This document shows positions 22,903-35,065 of a DNA stretch of 64,000 nt, in pieces. Origin of the DNA: Phanerochaete sordida. Taxonomy: Eukaryota; Basidiomycota; Agaricomycetes; Polyporales; Phanerochaetaceae. The DNA lies in assembly GCA_019973155.2 (NCBI GenBank), contig BPQB01000006.1:496001-560000 (forward strand), read 5' to 3'. Position 1 is the stretch's first letter; every line of letters begins with the position of its first letter. The notes under the pieces are model-generated. The model was given only the letters and a program-made list of their open reading frames with translations. It did no database searches and had not been told where the DNA came from. The translations under genes were made by a program, and so were the position numbers.

Positions 22903-24650
22903 ATGCCAAAGCCAGGCCGCCGGAAAGATGATCTTGAGGAAGGGCTCCTCTCTGGTGCTCGCAAGCTCCCCAGGTCCTTCGTGACGAAGCGCACCCGCTG
23001 GTGGAAGATGCTCGGCGCACTCGTCATCGTCGTCCTCTGCGGCATCCTCGTGTCGACCGAGGGGCGCGCCTCTGCATTCACGCCCATCACGCCTGTCTTC
23101 CCCATACCGGAGAGCGAGCAGCTGAACTGGGGACAGTACTCGCCGTACTTCCCTCTGGCGAAGTACAGGGCGCCGCCCGAAGGATGCGTGATTGATCAGG
23201 TACGTCAGACTGTCTATGCAGATCTCCTCGAGCTGATCTTGCTATAGGTCAACATTGTAAGTTCCTAAGCACGTCCACCGAATGAACGAAGCAAACAAGC
23301 CTCTAGCTGCAACGTCACGGTGCGCGGTTCCCGACCTCGGGTGCCACCGCGGGCATCGTGGCTGCTCTGGCAAAGCTTCAGGCCGTGCCATCGTATGAAG
23401 ACCCTGCCCTACAGTTCTTGAAGACTTTCAAGTACGACCTCGGGACGAACGACCTCGTACCGTACGGTGCAGAGCAGTAAGATTACATTCGATACTGGGT
23501 AGGTCACCTCGTCTGACGCGATGTGCCAGGTCCTTCGATGCAGGGCAATTGGCCTTCACGAGATACTCGAAGCTGATCAGCGAAGACAACGTGCCGTTCG
23601 TCCGCGCAGACAGTAGCGAGCGCGTCAGAGTGTCAGCGGTGAACTGGACTGCAGGTATGTACCATGGAGCTTACGGTGATCACATCTCTCAGCCTTGGCT
23701 ATCAGGGTTCGTAGCTGCGAATGGCAACAGGTTCATACCGGACCCCGTACTCGTCTTGTCGTCTTCTGTACGTCCCAAGCGTTACCCGTCTTTGCTCGAT
23801 GCTAAAGTATCACCGCAGGGCAACGACACGCTAGAAGATACCTGTCCCAACGCTCCTCCAGCTGACCCGCAAGACGATGCCTGGATCAACACCTTCGCAC
23901 CTCCAATTACGGCCAAGCTGAACGCCGGGGCCCCAGGAGCGAATCTCACGAACATCGACGTATACAGCCTTATCAGTCTCTGTCCATTCGAGACCGTCGC
24001 CAAACAAGTGAAGAGCGACTTCTGCACCCTGTTCGAATCATTTCCACAAGCCTTCCCCGGCTTCGCATACGTCGGAGACCTGGATAAGTTCTACGGCGCC
24101 GCGTGAGTCCACACACCCGCCCTCCCGACGGCCACACACTCACCTTCACCGCAGCTACGGCAACCCGCTCGGCCGCGTGCAAGGCGTCGGCTGGGTGAAC
24201 GAGCTGCTCGCACGGCTCACCGACGCGCCCGTGCGCGACCACACGCAGACGAACCGCACGCTCGACGGCGACCCGCGCACCTTCCCGCTGCGCCGCACGC
24301 TCTACGCGGACTTCTCGCACGACAACCAGATCGCGTCGATCCTCGCCGCGCTCGGGCTCTTCCGGCAGCCGCGCCCGCTCGACCCCGCGCGCCCGGACCC
24401 GCGCCGCACGTTCCGCGCGAGCGCGCTCGTGCCGTTCAGCGGGCGCGTCGCCGTCGAGCGCCTCCGCTGCGCCGCCGAACGCAGGGTGCGCGTGCTCGTG
24501 CAGGACGTGCTGCAGCCGCTCGAGTTCTGCGGGGGCGACGCGCATGGGATGTGCACGCTCGACGCGTTCGTCGAGAGTCAGGCGTATGCGCGGCATGACG
24601 GCGAGGGCGACTTCGAGAGGTGTTTTGCGAATAGGACGGTGGAGGCGTGA
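22903..24650 (+). CDS. membrane-anchored histidine acid phosphatase (phytase family)
   Basis: Two-step phosphatase using a phosphohistidine; relatives include phytases. The catalytic motif [12 protein letters not shown] lies at about 23307 and the proton-donor motif [10 protein letters not shown] at about 24310. The N-terminus is not a simple signal peptide: about 34 mostly basic residues precede one hydrophobic segment ([20 protein letters not shown]), so a type II membrane anchor is likely, with the enzyme facing the lumen or outside. Introns follow VIDQ (23200), flank a 9-base microexon at 23248-23256 (VNI), follow AEQ, and lie at 23655-23705, near 23770, and near 24102. Cys residues at VIDQ-adjacent [22 protein letters not shown] and GMCTLD fit family disulfides. 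It looks intact. Confidence 0.85.
23248..23256 (+). other. 9-nt microexon in the acid phosphatase
   Basis: GTCAACATT lies between a CTATAG acceptor and a GTAAGT donor and restores the family-conserved order [16 protein letters not shown] directly before the catalytic histidine. Leaving it out keeps the frame but deletes three core-strand residues. Confidence 0.75.
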
Positions 24651-25094
24651 CGAGGGAGGCGGGGTCTGTGCCGGAACATGTCAGGGTATTGCGGTTATTT
24701 CGAGGACATACTAGTACTAGACTTTACCCACGAAGTGTGCGGTTGGTGGTACTCATGCGGACGGTAGCGAACGTCAAGTGGGGCATCGCGTCGTGTCAGC
24801 GCCCCTTTTGTAGTCCTCAGTCGAACCCATGGATGCAAACAAGTACCATGGTTTGTATTCGCGTGGTATAGGTATATGGACATGCTCGGTATTCCACAAG
24901 AACAAAGACAATATCTGGCCTTCCGCGGATCATCTTGCAGAGGAAGCCGACGACGAAGCAATAGACGGTGCGGACATGCTCCCCTTCCTCCCCCGACCGG
25001 CCGCTTCTGGCTTGCGACGCCTCTTGGCACCAGACCCACCGACTGCAGGGAGATTCGCAGAAGAGGCCCTCGACGAGGAGGCTCGGGACGAGGC
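24651..25094. other. intergenic region between converging genes
   Basis: Lies between the 3' ends of the phosphatase and the FunK1 gene. A ~27-base direct repeat (GAGGCTCGGGACGAGGCC) spans the FunK1 stop at about 25077-25130. The minus-strand frame across this region is Pro/Arg-rich and could encode an alternative FunK1 tail if the last intron is spliced differently. Confidence 0.4.
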
Positions 25095-28044
25095 CTAGGT
25101 AGAGGAGGCTCGGGACGAGGCCTGGGTAGAGGACGCTTGCGTCGACGGCCGGGCCCTGCTGCCGCCCACGACGCTTGCGGTCCGTTCGACCCCAAGCAAG
25201 TTGAGCCCCTCGAACTGGTCCGGAGTCGGTAGAATATTCTTCCAATCCATGGCAAGGTACTTCCCAAAAATCTCCATAATGGCGTTGTGATCCGCAAAGC
25301 CACCATTCGGTGACGAAGTCGTATCCGCGGCAGCTCTTGCGATAGCTGCTTGGGTTGGCTGCCGGTTTCCGGCGCTGGGGGCAAGTTGCTCAGCGACACG
25401 GCCGGACAGTAGTTATCTGGGATACTCACCTGGTCAACTTCTGAGTCTTCCTTGGCGGTTGTTCGTCATCGTCAGAGTGGTACAACGTCGTGGGCGTCCT
25501 GTATATCTGATTCTCTTCCGGGCCTGCCGTGGCGCAGGGCTCGCTTGCGATACTACGAGGCCCCCACTTCTCCGTCTGACCTGCCAGGTCCAGCTGCTTG
25601 TAGTGCGTTTGACCGAGAGCGTAGAGTTCTCTGAGGAGGGCATCCAGGCGCGAACCATCCGCCAGACGAAAGTCTCCAGGCCTGCCTAACAGCATGTGGT
25701 CAGTCTTGCTTGCGCCGCCGACTGTTTCGCCTGGCGAGAAGTAGACGGCGACGTCAAATTTGTACGAGTAGTAGTATGCAAGCGGGCTGGGGTCCAGATC
25801 CACTGGGGCGGTAAGCTTCGGCCGGATGAAGGCTTGAGGGGGCTGCTGCTGTATGTCGGGATTTGAAGCTGGCGGATACTGTTCAAGCGGCTCTGGAGGC
25901 TCTATGACATCTGGTGCAGAGCCTCCGTGCTTCTTCTGCGTCCACACATGACGATGGAATCGCAAGCAGGACACTTCGAGTACATAGATGAACGACTCTA
26001 TGTCGTCCTCCACGCCGTTGGGCTTGTGTGGACATTGGCTAAGTACGCCAGACATGAATGGCCAGGTTCCCTGGAATTGCGGACACGCATGAGTAAGCAC
26101 AGCTTGTAGCAAGCTCGCACGTACTAATCGCCCATCCTGGCTACCCAAGTCTTCGTCAGAGTTATACTTGCACAAGTCCCAATCGTTAAGGAAGGCTTCG
26201 GTTTTATCGATGTTGATGAGGATGTTGCTCATGCTCACATCGCGGTGTAGGATACCGGCCTTCTTGTATGCCATGCGATGAGCTGTTTGCCCGGTGTCAA
26301 CAACATTCGGCAATCGAAGCGGATGATGGACCAACCGATGAGTGCATTGTATATGTAGTAAACCAACATGCCGGCATTTTCGTGGGTCTCCAGAGGACGC
26401 CCAACTTCGTAAAACACAACCCGATGGTGTATCCGCTCCGCTGGCTTGCCCTGACGATCGTCTACATGCGGCAGACAGATCTGAGTCCTGTGTCAGAAAT
26501 CGGGGTCGCGCGGTGCGAAGTACGTCGGCTGAGGAGCAAACGCGCTAGCGTTCGCATACGATTTCCGAGTCCTTATGTACGCTACAAGGTGTCTCGGGTC
26601 GCGCGCGGGCCGTAGTTACATGCAGTCTCGGTAAATACGGTCATAATAAATAACGATAAACAAATAGCGCATGGGCGCCGTCAGTCCGAGCTCGAAATTG
26701 TCCATAGAAAATTAACATCCTGGTGGTCTGCGGGCCGGCAACGTCGCCGCCTGCGATCGCAGTCGCCACGTATCTGACTTTGTGGGAATTAAGCGTCTTG
26801 ACGCTCTCGAGCTCTGGATGTACTGTCCGTTGGTCGGCGCGCCAGTAGTCCTTGACAAACACGAGCCGCTCTCTGTCCACGTCGTAGGCGATGAAACCTT
26901 TACCACCGCGTCCGGTGGGGCTGTAGGAGCCGTACAGAGCTTTGCCGACAAGGTATGTGTAAGTCCGAGCCTCGAGTACTTGTCTCTGGCAAGTATTCGG
27001 CTGGAAGTCCAGGGACGTCGGGACAGGTGATCTGGAATAAAGTGAGCACAGCTTGTATGATTGATTATAGACCTGCGAGCGAGCGTACCTCGTAGATGGG
27101 ATGCAGTAGCGAAGAGTCGAGAACATCGCTCGCATATTTGAAGTGCCAGCTATCTTCAGGCTGGGCATCCCGATACGACTTGAACGCAAGCAAAGCCTCG
27201 CTGTTCGCATCCACACGGCGTGCGCTGGTGTCGTAACCTTGCGCCGCGGGACTGGCAGAGAGGATGCACCAAACAAATTTGAAGAGATCCTCCGGCTCCG
27301 TCGTATAGTCGAACGCCTCGGCCATGACAACTCCCGCTCGGTCCCACCGCATAAGCCAGACGAGGTTGTGCACGATAAGAGCGGTGTATACAAAGGTCCT
27401 GTGCTGGCGAAGCAGTAGTTGTGCTGCGTGCTCAGAAATCTGGACACGCGCCCTGTTGCTTGCATGGCTGTTAGAGAAGGAGATTGGGCCAGTTTTGTGC
27501 TCGAAAGGAGGGTCCGAGGTATCAGTTGTGATTTCAAAGGACGTGATAGCCCAGGAACAAGCGTTCTTCCCGATGAGCATGCGCGCAGCTTGTCTGCTTG
27601 CCGCATCGTCCTCGCTTGCCGCATCGTCCTCGCTTTCCGCATCGTCCTCGCTTTTGCCGGGATTTCGCTTCACCTTGAGCACGGTGTACTCCGCCTCTGC
27701 AAGTTCCCCCTTCTCATAGATAGAAATGTTCCGCCTGGTGCCGTGTTTATTTGATCCCCTCTCGGAAGTATTGTCGGTGGAAAGGATACTGTACCTATCT
27801 CCTGTGTACCGTGCAATGATTTCGAAGGCTTCACACTGTTCAGGCAAATCACGTGAGCTGTGGGAATATCTAGGCTGGTATATAGTTGCGAACGTACGAG
27901 AGGAGTGTAGGGATCCGTCTCAGTCTTCCATGCCGCGGCCTTGAGGTCGCGGAGCTCACGAGACAGTTCGTCCGGAATACCGTCGTCCAGAGACCACGTC
28001 GAGAACCACTTTCCACAATCCATGCATCCCCATCTCGTTTGCAT
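25095..28044 (-). CDS. FunK1-type fungal protein kinase
   Basis: Member of the fungal-specific FunK1 kinase family expanded in mushrooms; substrates are unknown. N-terminal exons give DLKAAAWKTETDPYTPLV, ARVQISEHAAQLLLRQHRTF and WDRAGVVMAEAFDYTTEPED. The N-lobe shows GRGGKGFIAYDVDRERLVFVKDYWR, with the probable ATP-binding Lys in FVKDYW, and VRYVATAIAGGDV. The hinge is FYEVGRPLE. The catalytic loop is AGILHRDVSMSNILIN and the metal site is FLNDWDLCKY, where the family usually has Asp-Trp-Asp; both catalytic aspartates are present. The activation segment reads QGTWPFMSGVL. The last exon ends PTPDQFEGLNLL plus a Ser/Thr tail. At least five introns are needed; one is clear at the junction YNALIAHRMAYKKAG. 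Exon ends are approximate. Confidence 0.75.
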
Positions 28045-28637
28045 GTCCTGGTTGAAGGTGCTTTGAAGTTAGGACTCGTTCTCGGGTTCGGCTTTAGTAG
28101 CCAGGGGCAGGGCCGTCCTAGTACTCGCTCCCGACCTTGTGATAGCGTAGTGTAGTATGAGCAGCCACCTCGCAGGGCTGCCGTAAAAGTAACAAATCAG
28201 ATGCCCTTCTGGTATGCGCGTGAATCGGAGACAGAGCGCGCCGCCTCACCACAAGTAATCAGTGTCGTTCAAGTTGAAGTTTCAGTTCGGGCGGCTAATA
28301 TGACGAGCGGTTGTTGGTGTCCGGGGTCCCTCCGGCCAGCAGGGCACCGTCTGCAATGCAGTGAAAGCGCCATCTCCATGTCAATCAGGTAGTTTACGGC
28401 CGCAAGTCTGCAGTTTTTGTACTCGGCATATTTTGGACTAGGCGAGAGACAGCAAATCCAGCCGAAATATAGGAATAGACAGTCACAAGGCAGTAAAGCC
28501 CCTCCTGCCAGCCGTAATCGCGACAAAGGGCGTAGACGATTCTCGACGACATTCCTGGATACAACACAAAACTTGAGATACACCTCGTCTAGATCATCAA
28601 ATAGGAGTGCTACACATAATAAATACCTTCCATAAGT
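28045..28637. other. intergenic region
   Basis: Holds the promoter of the FunK1 gene and the 3' end of the auxilin gene. No credible gene, repeat or RNA seen. Confidence 0.45.
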
Positions 28638-31461
28638 CTACTGTTTGAAAGCGTTCCAAGCGTCATTCAACGACCCAAACACTCCATTCGCGATCATCCG
28701 TTGTTCCAGTGTAGTGTTGCGTGGGGTCAGCTACAGCACATGTCAGCTTCACGCGAATCGCAAAGACGACGTGGACCGCGGCTCACTTTGTCAGGGTGCA
28801 ATTTCGCAATGGCCTTCGTGTACCTGATTTTCACCTGCGCCGGCGTGACCAGCTCGTGCATGCCGACCTTCTGCCAGCCCAGCTCCGGCCAAAGCACGGT
28901 GTCAAGGCTCGCGATGAGCGCACGGATGTTCGTCTCCTTGCCGCCCTTCCACGCCGTCAGACGCGCGTCGATAGCGTCCTTGAGCGCGTGCCGCTCCTGG
29001 TCTTCGGCCTCTGCCGCCTCGTTCGCCTCGCGCACGCGGTTGAGGGCCTCGGAGGGCGGCGTCGGCACACGCTTCGCGGGGCGCGGCTTGGCCTGGGGCT
29101 TCGGCTTCGGCGGCGCAGCAGCAGGGGCTGGGGCATCCGGCTTGGTGTTGAGCATGCGTCTGCAGCGCCCGGCAGCCTGTGCCGCCTCGTTCCGCGCCTT
29201 GCCTGCCCACTCTGCAGCGGCAATGGCCTCCCAGTCCTTGCGCGCATCGTCCCACTTCTCCTTGCCTTCGTAGGCCTCGGCGCGCCTGCGCAGCGCTTTG
29301 ATGTACGCGTCCGCGAGGTCGACGCCCGCGCCCTCGTTCTCGATGGTGACCTTGGCTTCACGCGCAGGATGGTAACCGGGGCCAATGATCTTGAGCGCGG
29401 TCGTGCAATCCTCGATCGCGCCGTTCTGGTCGCCGGTCTTGATTCGCGTCAAAGCTCGGTTGTTATACAGCGGTACGAGGAGAAGATGAGTTTCAGGCAG
29501 AGCCGCGATAGCATAAGAGTATGACGTTTCCGCTTCGGCGTAACGGCCAAGCTTGAACATCTCTGTACCAGCAGCCTTGTGCTTGGCGGAAGTGGCGATC
29601 TCTGACGAGGAGGCAGAGACAGTCTTCCTCTGGACGACAGGTAAGGGCGAGGGCGGCCTAGGAGGCGCCTGTCTTTGAACAGGTTCGGCGGGGGTAGAGG
29701 ACTGCGTGCGTGGAGGGACTTTTCGGCGGAATGGCGAAACATACACGGAGGGCGCGTCCTCGGACAGCAAATCACCCGTTTTGACTCTCGCAGGTGCTTC
29801 TTCGCGAGGTCGTTGTGCGGGTGCCGCCTTCGGGTCCGTAGGCTTTCTACGCTGCTCATGTCTCGCAGGTGCGGGTGCGTCGTCATCGTCGCGGAACCCT
29901 CCTGAATGGTCGCCCCAGCCTTCGTCGGCCTCTTCTCCAGCACCGTCTTGCATCCACTTCGGCCGACTGTCCTTCGGGCCTCGCGATCCTGAAGGCGTTG
30001 AACCTGACGATGCCGCTCGCTCCTCGTACGCTTGCTGAACCTTCTCCCTCCCTTGCTTCCACAAGGCATTCGCGCGGTTGAACATACTGAGGCCGATCTC
30101 GCTAGCCTGGGCGAGTAGCTTATCGGCCTGGTCCTGCATGTTGCGCTCTGCCAAACCCGAGTCCTCGCGTGACAGCGGGTCCCGCTGTCTATCCCTGCGC
30201 CCAGGTATGCGCTGGCCCAACAACGCAGGGTCCTCGTCTCTGCGCTCTCTGGGGCGCTCTCTAGGGCGCTCGCGCTCGCGAGTTGGGGGCTCCGGGGGCG
30301 GAGTGGATGATCCTGCTGCGCCATTGGACAAGAGCGTCTCCAGCGCAGCTTCGACGTCTAAGCCGGTGTCCGTGGCAGCGAGGGCGACACGCGCCTGCTG
30401 TATCGAAAATCCCATCTCGACGATCTGGCCGAGGACGTGCGGTGGAGGCGAAACCGCCCGTGATCGCACGGGTGGCTGAGGGGATTGTGTCACTCGCTCG
30501 ACTGGGGCTCTGTCCTGCAATTCCCGTTGTGCCAACTTGTAAATCCTGCCCAAGGAAGCAAGAACAATGTACGCACCGCTCGAGAGGGTTTGGGCTGCAC
30601 AGGCTTTCCGAGATCCCCGAGAATGTCATCCTCGTCTCCCGACGCGTCATTGAGCAACCCGTCTTCACGATCGCCAAAGTCAAAGCTTCCGGGTGTCGAG
30701 GACCGGCCGTTCCGTGCCCCAGGAGAGGTACGAACAGTACCTGGCGCGGCGGGAGAGGCGAATTCGTCTAGCTCCCACAGCGAGCCAGTCTTCGAAGACG
30801 GCTGAGGGGAAGGCGATTTCACGGACGCTGGCTTCGAGGCGAAGTCTTCCAAGCCCCAATCGTCTTCTACCGGCTCGGTGATCTTGACATTAACGGAGGA
30901 CGATGAGGAAGCGGCGGGCCGGTTGAAAGTAGAGGTCCAGTCATCGTCGTCTGCTTGAGCCGACGATGACTTTGCATTCGAGGATGTGCCGAAGGATGAA
31001 GAGGCTCCTAGCGCATCAAGGCCCGCCCAAGCAGACGAGTGAGGAGCAGTCGCCTGAGACTTGTGCTGATCCTGCTTGCGCGCCGCCGCCAGGGCTGCCC
31101 GTTCCGCTATCGTCATATTCGCCGTATTCGTGGATGAAGATATGGTGCCTCCCAGCAGATCACCAAAGGCATCCCCTCCACCGCTGACAGACTTCTGCAC
31201 CTGCTTCAATCCAGCATTCGCGGGCGTAGGGGTTCCGAGGCTGGTGGTCTTCTGCACAGGCTGGGGGGAGTACGAGGGTGTTATGGGACGCGACGAGTTA
31301 GCGGAACCTGTCGCGGCGAGCATGCTGAAGACATCGTTCTGTGGCTTTCGCTGTTGGCCGGCAACGGCGGGGGAAATGGAGCCAAGAGTACGAGGTTGCT
31401 GTGACTGCGTCGGTTTAGCTGGTGCCGTCGAGTTCCACAGGTCAGCGAAGGAGTCGGACAT
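28638..31461 (-). CDS. auxilin-like clathrin-uncoating co-chaperone (UBA, TPR, J domain)
   Basis: About 900 residues. Recruits Hsp70 to clathrin-coated vesicles for uncoating, like yeast Swa2. The disordered N-terminal third (MSDSFADLWNSTAPAKP) contains clathrin/adaptor-type motifs such as GDAFGDLLGG and DDILGDLG. A UBA domain follows (VLGQIVEMGFSIQQARVALA), then a Pro/Arg-rich linker, TPR repeats (HKAAGTEMFKLGRYAEAETS, LYNNRALTRIKTGDQNGAIE), and a C-terminal J domain with KAIAKLHPDK. A last small exon reads LEQRMIANGVFGSLNDAWNA, the standard end of auxilin J domains. An intron joins QPKPSRA to DRAPVERV at about 30530-30590. The domain order matches fungal Swa2. Confidence 0.88.
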
Positions 31462-31812
31462 TATGGAAGCAGCTAGGGTTGGGTGACGATGTTACAAAGG
31501 CATGCAAGGGTATATACCAGAGGGCCGTGTCGTGGCAAGGATGAGCTGGTAGTGACGAAACGGCGGTGACGGCGCATACTGGTAGCTGTCGGATCATTGA
31601 AGTCGGACAATGGAGTAAGCAGCGAGTAAGCTCTTAATTGTTACTCAAGTAAGCGACGATCTGTATGCTGATAAGCTACCCGGCTTACCTGCTGATGAAT
31701 GCTCCATCAATCCGCGTCGACCGCGGAAGCGCGTCGGGCGTGTCCCGACTCCCGCCAAGGTCTGTTCCCAACGCTCACATTCGCTCTACATTTCGCGAGT
31801 CGGTGGTCGTGA
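31462..31812. other. divergent promoter region
   Basis: A 350-base shared upstream region of the auxilin gene (minus) and mitochondrial methionyl-tRNA synthetase (plus). No obvious motif. Confidence 0.5.
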
Positions 31813-33958
31813 ATGTCGGGGCTCAGACATGCGGTAAAACCTCTAAGATCTGTCTTCCGGAACGCGAGCCTCCGCGCACGCGTAGCTGGCATCTGCTTTT
31901 ACAATGCTGGTTCAAGCAACACAGACAAGCCGTATTATGTGACGACACCCATATTCTATCCTAATGCTGGTGAGTTTGCCTTGATTTCAACGCTGAGAGG
32001 CGGAGAGCGAGTGCTCGACTCTCCTGATGGCCTTGTGGATCGCTCTTATAAACGCAGCCCCCTCGATTGACTGACAATGCGTCTGTAGCTCCGCATATAG
32101 GCCATCTCCACTCCATGGTCATCGCGGACATATGCACCCGCTATGAGAAGCTGACATACTGCACGCACTGGGAAGTTGGACGGAAACATGCCTACTTGAT
32201 GACCGGCACCGACGAGCATGGCTTGAAGATTCAGCAGGCTGCCAAAGCGAAAGGTCTTGAACCTCTCGCGTTTTGCGACGAGCTGTCGCAGCGTTTCCGC
32301 GTGCGCAAGGATTTTGTCGCTATACCGGTGTGGTTCTTACTCGTCATCTTAGGAATTGGCTGCCAAGGCAAACGTCGGCTATACTCATTTCTCGCGTACG
32401 ACGGAGCGAAAACACCACGAAGCCGTCGAACATTTATGGGTACGCACTGCATCAGTGACTGAATCACGTATCTGAGCTGTAATGCAGCGTGGGCTCGACG
32501 CGAAAGGTTTAATCTACAAGGGACAACACGAGGGTTGGTACTCGATAACCGACGAGTGCTTCTATACCGATACGCAGGTAACGAAAGGCGTACCATCCGG
32601 TCCCGCCGAGAAGGAGCGCTACGTCTCGCTCGAAACAGGGTCGACCGTAGAGTGGACACAGGAGGAGAACTACAAGTTCCGGCTCTCTGCCTTCCGCGAG
32701 TCTCTCTTGGAGCACTACAAGGGCCATCCAGACGCCGTCTACCCCGAACAATTCCACTCGGAAGTAGTGGCCACATTGTCCGGCGACCTCGACGACATCT
32801 CGGTATCTCGGCCACGGTCGCGCTTGTCCTGGGGTATCCCTGTCCCGAACGACCCCGAGCACACGATCTACGTCTGGATCGACGCTCTGACCGTCTATTT
32901 GTCCGCCGTCGGGTATCCATGGACCGCGGGAAGCGAATCGCAGGCCAAAGCGTGGCCGCCCGATGTCCAGGTCATCGGCAAGGACATTCTTAGGTACGTG
33001 GGCCAAAGCGCGCTTCAGCTACTAGAGTGTACTGACGCGAGCTCGCTCCAGGTTCCACGCGATATATTTGCCGGCAATGCTACAAGCACTTGGCCTGCCA
33101 TTGAGCAAGCAGCTGCTCACACACTCCCATTGGACCGTCGATCAGCGCAAAATGTCGAAGTCCGTTGGCAATGTCGCAGATCCCATTGAAGCGATCGACG
33201 AGTTTGGTGCTGACGTCGTCCGTTACTACCTCGCGCGCGTCGGAGGACGCTTCAAGGATGACGTCGGTAAGCTCAGCTGGCACGCCCCCAACGATTCTGT
33301 GCTAACGCGTGCTCTAGATTGGTCCCATGATCAGCTCGACAAGCATTATCGGGAGCTGATGTCGCTTGTTGGGAACACCTACCTGCGTATCACATCCCCG
33401 AAAATCCTGAACAAAATCAAGCACGACGAGGAAGCAGAGGACGCTGAAGAATGGGATCCCTATGTCAAACGTTCTGAGGACGTCGAGCATCTCAAGCAGC
33501 GAGCCAACGATCTCGGGGAAAAGGTCGAGCAGGAAATGAGCGAGCTCAAGATCGCAAGCGCTCTCGAGCATATCATAGACGTCCTGAAAGAGGTGGGCAC
33601 CGTCGTGAGCTTTCCAAGGCTGCGCATGTTGACCAGAACGCAGGCAAACCAGGTCATGTCGCAAACGCAGCCCTGGGCCGACTCGACGGACCCAAAGCTG
33701 GCTTCGAACGTGCACGTCTGGGTCTGCGAGGCCCTGCGCATCTGCGGCGTCTTCCTCCAGCCGTTCATCCCGGCGACCGCCACGAAGCTCCTCGACGCGC
33801 TCGGGTGCCCCGAGCACATGCGGGACCTCGGCTGGGTCCACCTCGGCGCGACGTGCGAGGCCTGCCCGCCCGCGCCCATCACGCCGGGCGTGCGCCTCTT
33901 CGACCCGCCCAAGCGTGGCGCGAAGGCGCGGCGCCCAAATGGGGGAGGCGGAGTGTAG
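31813..33958 (+). CDS. MSM1: mitochondrial methionyl-tRNA synthetase
   Basis: Class I aminoacyl-tRNA synthetase charging mitochondrial initiator and elongator tRNA-Met. The basic N-terminus (MSGLRHAVKPLRSVFRNASL) looks like a mitochondrial presequence and is followed by YYVTTPIFYPNA. After an intron comes the HIGH motif in APHIGHLHSMVIAD, then TGTDEHGLKIQQAA, ISVSRPRSRLSWGIPVPNDP, TIYVWIDALTVYLSAVGYPW and the catalytic loop QRKMSKSVGNVADP. The anticodon-binding domain contains DQLDKHYRELMSLVGNTYLR. The length and the lack of a zinc-finger insert fit the mitochondrial/bacterial-like form. Introns include one after PNA at ~31970, two or three around 32320-32480, one at ~32995-33050, and a 51-base stop-free one at 33593-33643. 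The symbol follows yeast. Confidence 0.9.
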
Positions 33959-34358
33959 GCTCGTGGCGTCGCGTGCGGTGCTTTGTGCTCGCGTGGATGT
34001 GCGTGCTGCACGTGCGGCGTGTATGTTCTCGCGTGTTCGAGAGGCAAAGAGGCTTGTACGCCGTGGCTGTGCCCATTAATGAAAGCAGAGGCCGCGAAAA
34101 TCCATGACGAGGCGGCGTGCCGTGCGCTGGCGACCTTTGTGCATTGTGTGCCCGCCGAATGAGGCAGACGTGGCCGTGCAGGAACACTTCATTTCGCGCG
34201 CGAGAGAAAGAAACGAACCGCAGCCGGGCAGATCGCCACACGGGTCAATGGCCGCTACAAAGGGCCAGTGAATGGCCACAAGCATTCGCGACGACGCAAC
34301 GGCGAAAGGCACATTGTGCCAGCTGCTGGCCACGTCCCATTCAGGCCTTTGGGCCTGG

Positions 34359-34366
34359 CATAAAAG
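34359..34366 (+). promoter_or_regulatory. TATA-like box
   Basis: CATAAAAG followed ~120 bases downstream by an ATG in good context (GCGCCATGTC) and, between them, a pyrimidine-rich leader. It looks like a promoter, but the gene it would serve is uncertain. Confidence 0.35.
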
Positions 34367-34485
34367 TTGGGATGGCAGCACAAGCCCTCTCCCGTCTCCC
34401 AACCACCAGCTTCTGCTGAGCTGCGCTCACGCCCTCGTACGCCGTCATCTGCTCGCTGCTCGCCGCCGCACACGCCCTCCGCGCC

Positions 34486-34608
34486 ATGTCTTCACCAGCC
34501 ACCCAGCCCAGCCTCCACCGCCCCGTCCGCCCCGACCAGGTCACGGGCTCCACCGCCCTCGGCGGCGCGCTCGCGGCAGGCTACGGATCCGCGGGGTCGC
34601 CGCGGTAG
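34486..34608 (+). CDS. possible small protein of 40 residues
   Basis: Reads MSSPATQPSLHRPVRPDQ then VTGSTALGGALAAGYGSAG and stops after SPR. Support is limited to a TATA-like box at the right distance, a C/T-rich leader and a good start context. No family is recognised. It may be the first exon of a longer spliced gene, or not coding at all. Confidence 0.22.
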   Translation: MSSPATQPSLHRPVRPDQVTGSTALGGALAAGYGSAGSPR

Positions 34609-34946
34609 CGTTGCGCCGGATGTCTTCAGAGGTATGTTGTTGTTGTCTTGCGACGCGTCGAACGGCCGGCTGACTGCGTCCTGCAGCGCGCCTAACGCTA
34701 ATGAGGACGCGTGCGCACATGTCGCGTCTTCGACGGGTCTGCGCGGGCGCAGACGCCATCCCTGGGCAGTGTCCGACGCGTCGTGATTTTGCGTACGCGT
34801 CGGGAATGCTTCTCCACCTTCATGCCTCGACGCGTCGAAATTCGGCATTATTTATTGGCACCTACACACTCATCAACATACCACACTCGCACGATGACTA
34901 CTCACCATTAATATTATATCCTCCACTCGCACACCCTTCAATCTTC

Positions 34947-35065
34947 ACGGCTCGCCCATCAACCTTCCCCCTTGGCCCATCAACCTTCCCCCTTCTCACC
35001 CATTAACCTTCCCCCTTCGCCCATCAACCTTTCCCCTTCGCCCATCAACCTTTCCCCTTCGCCCT
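34947..35065 (+). repeat. C/T-rich minisatellite, ~20-base unit
   Basis: Five to six head-to-tail copies of CCCATCAACCTTYCCCCTTC with small variations, followed by a decayed CCCTCCACC copy. The strand bias (almost no G on the plus strand) continues to ~35170. Confidence 0.75.
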
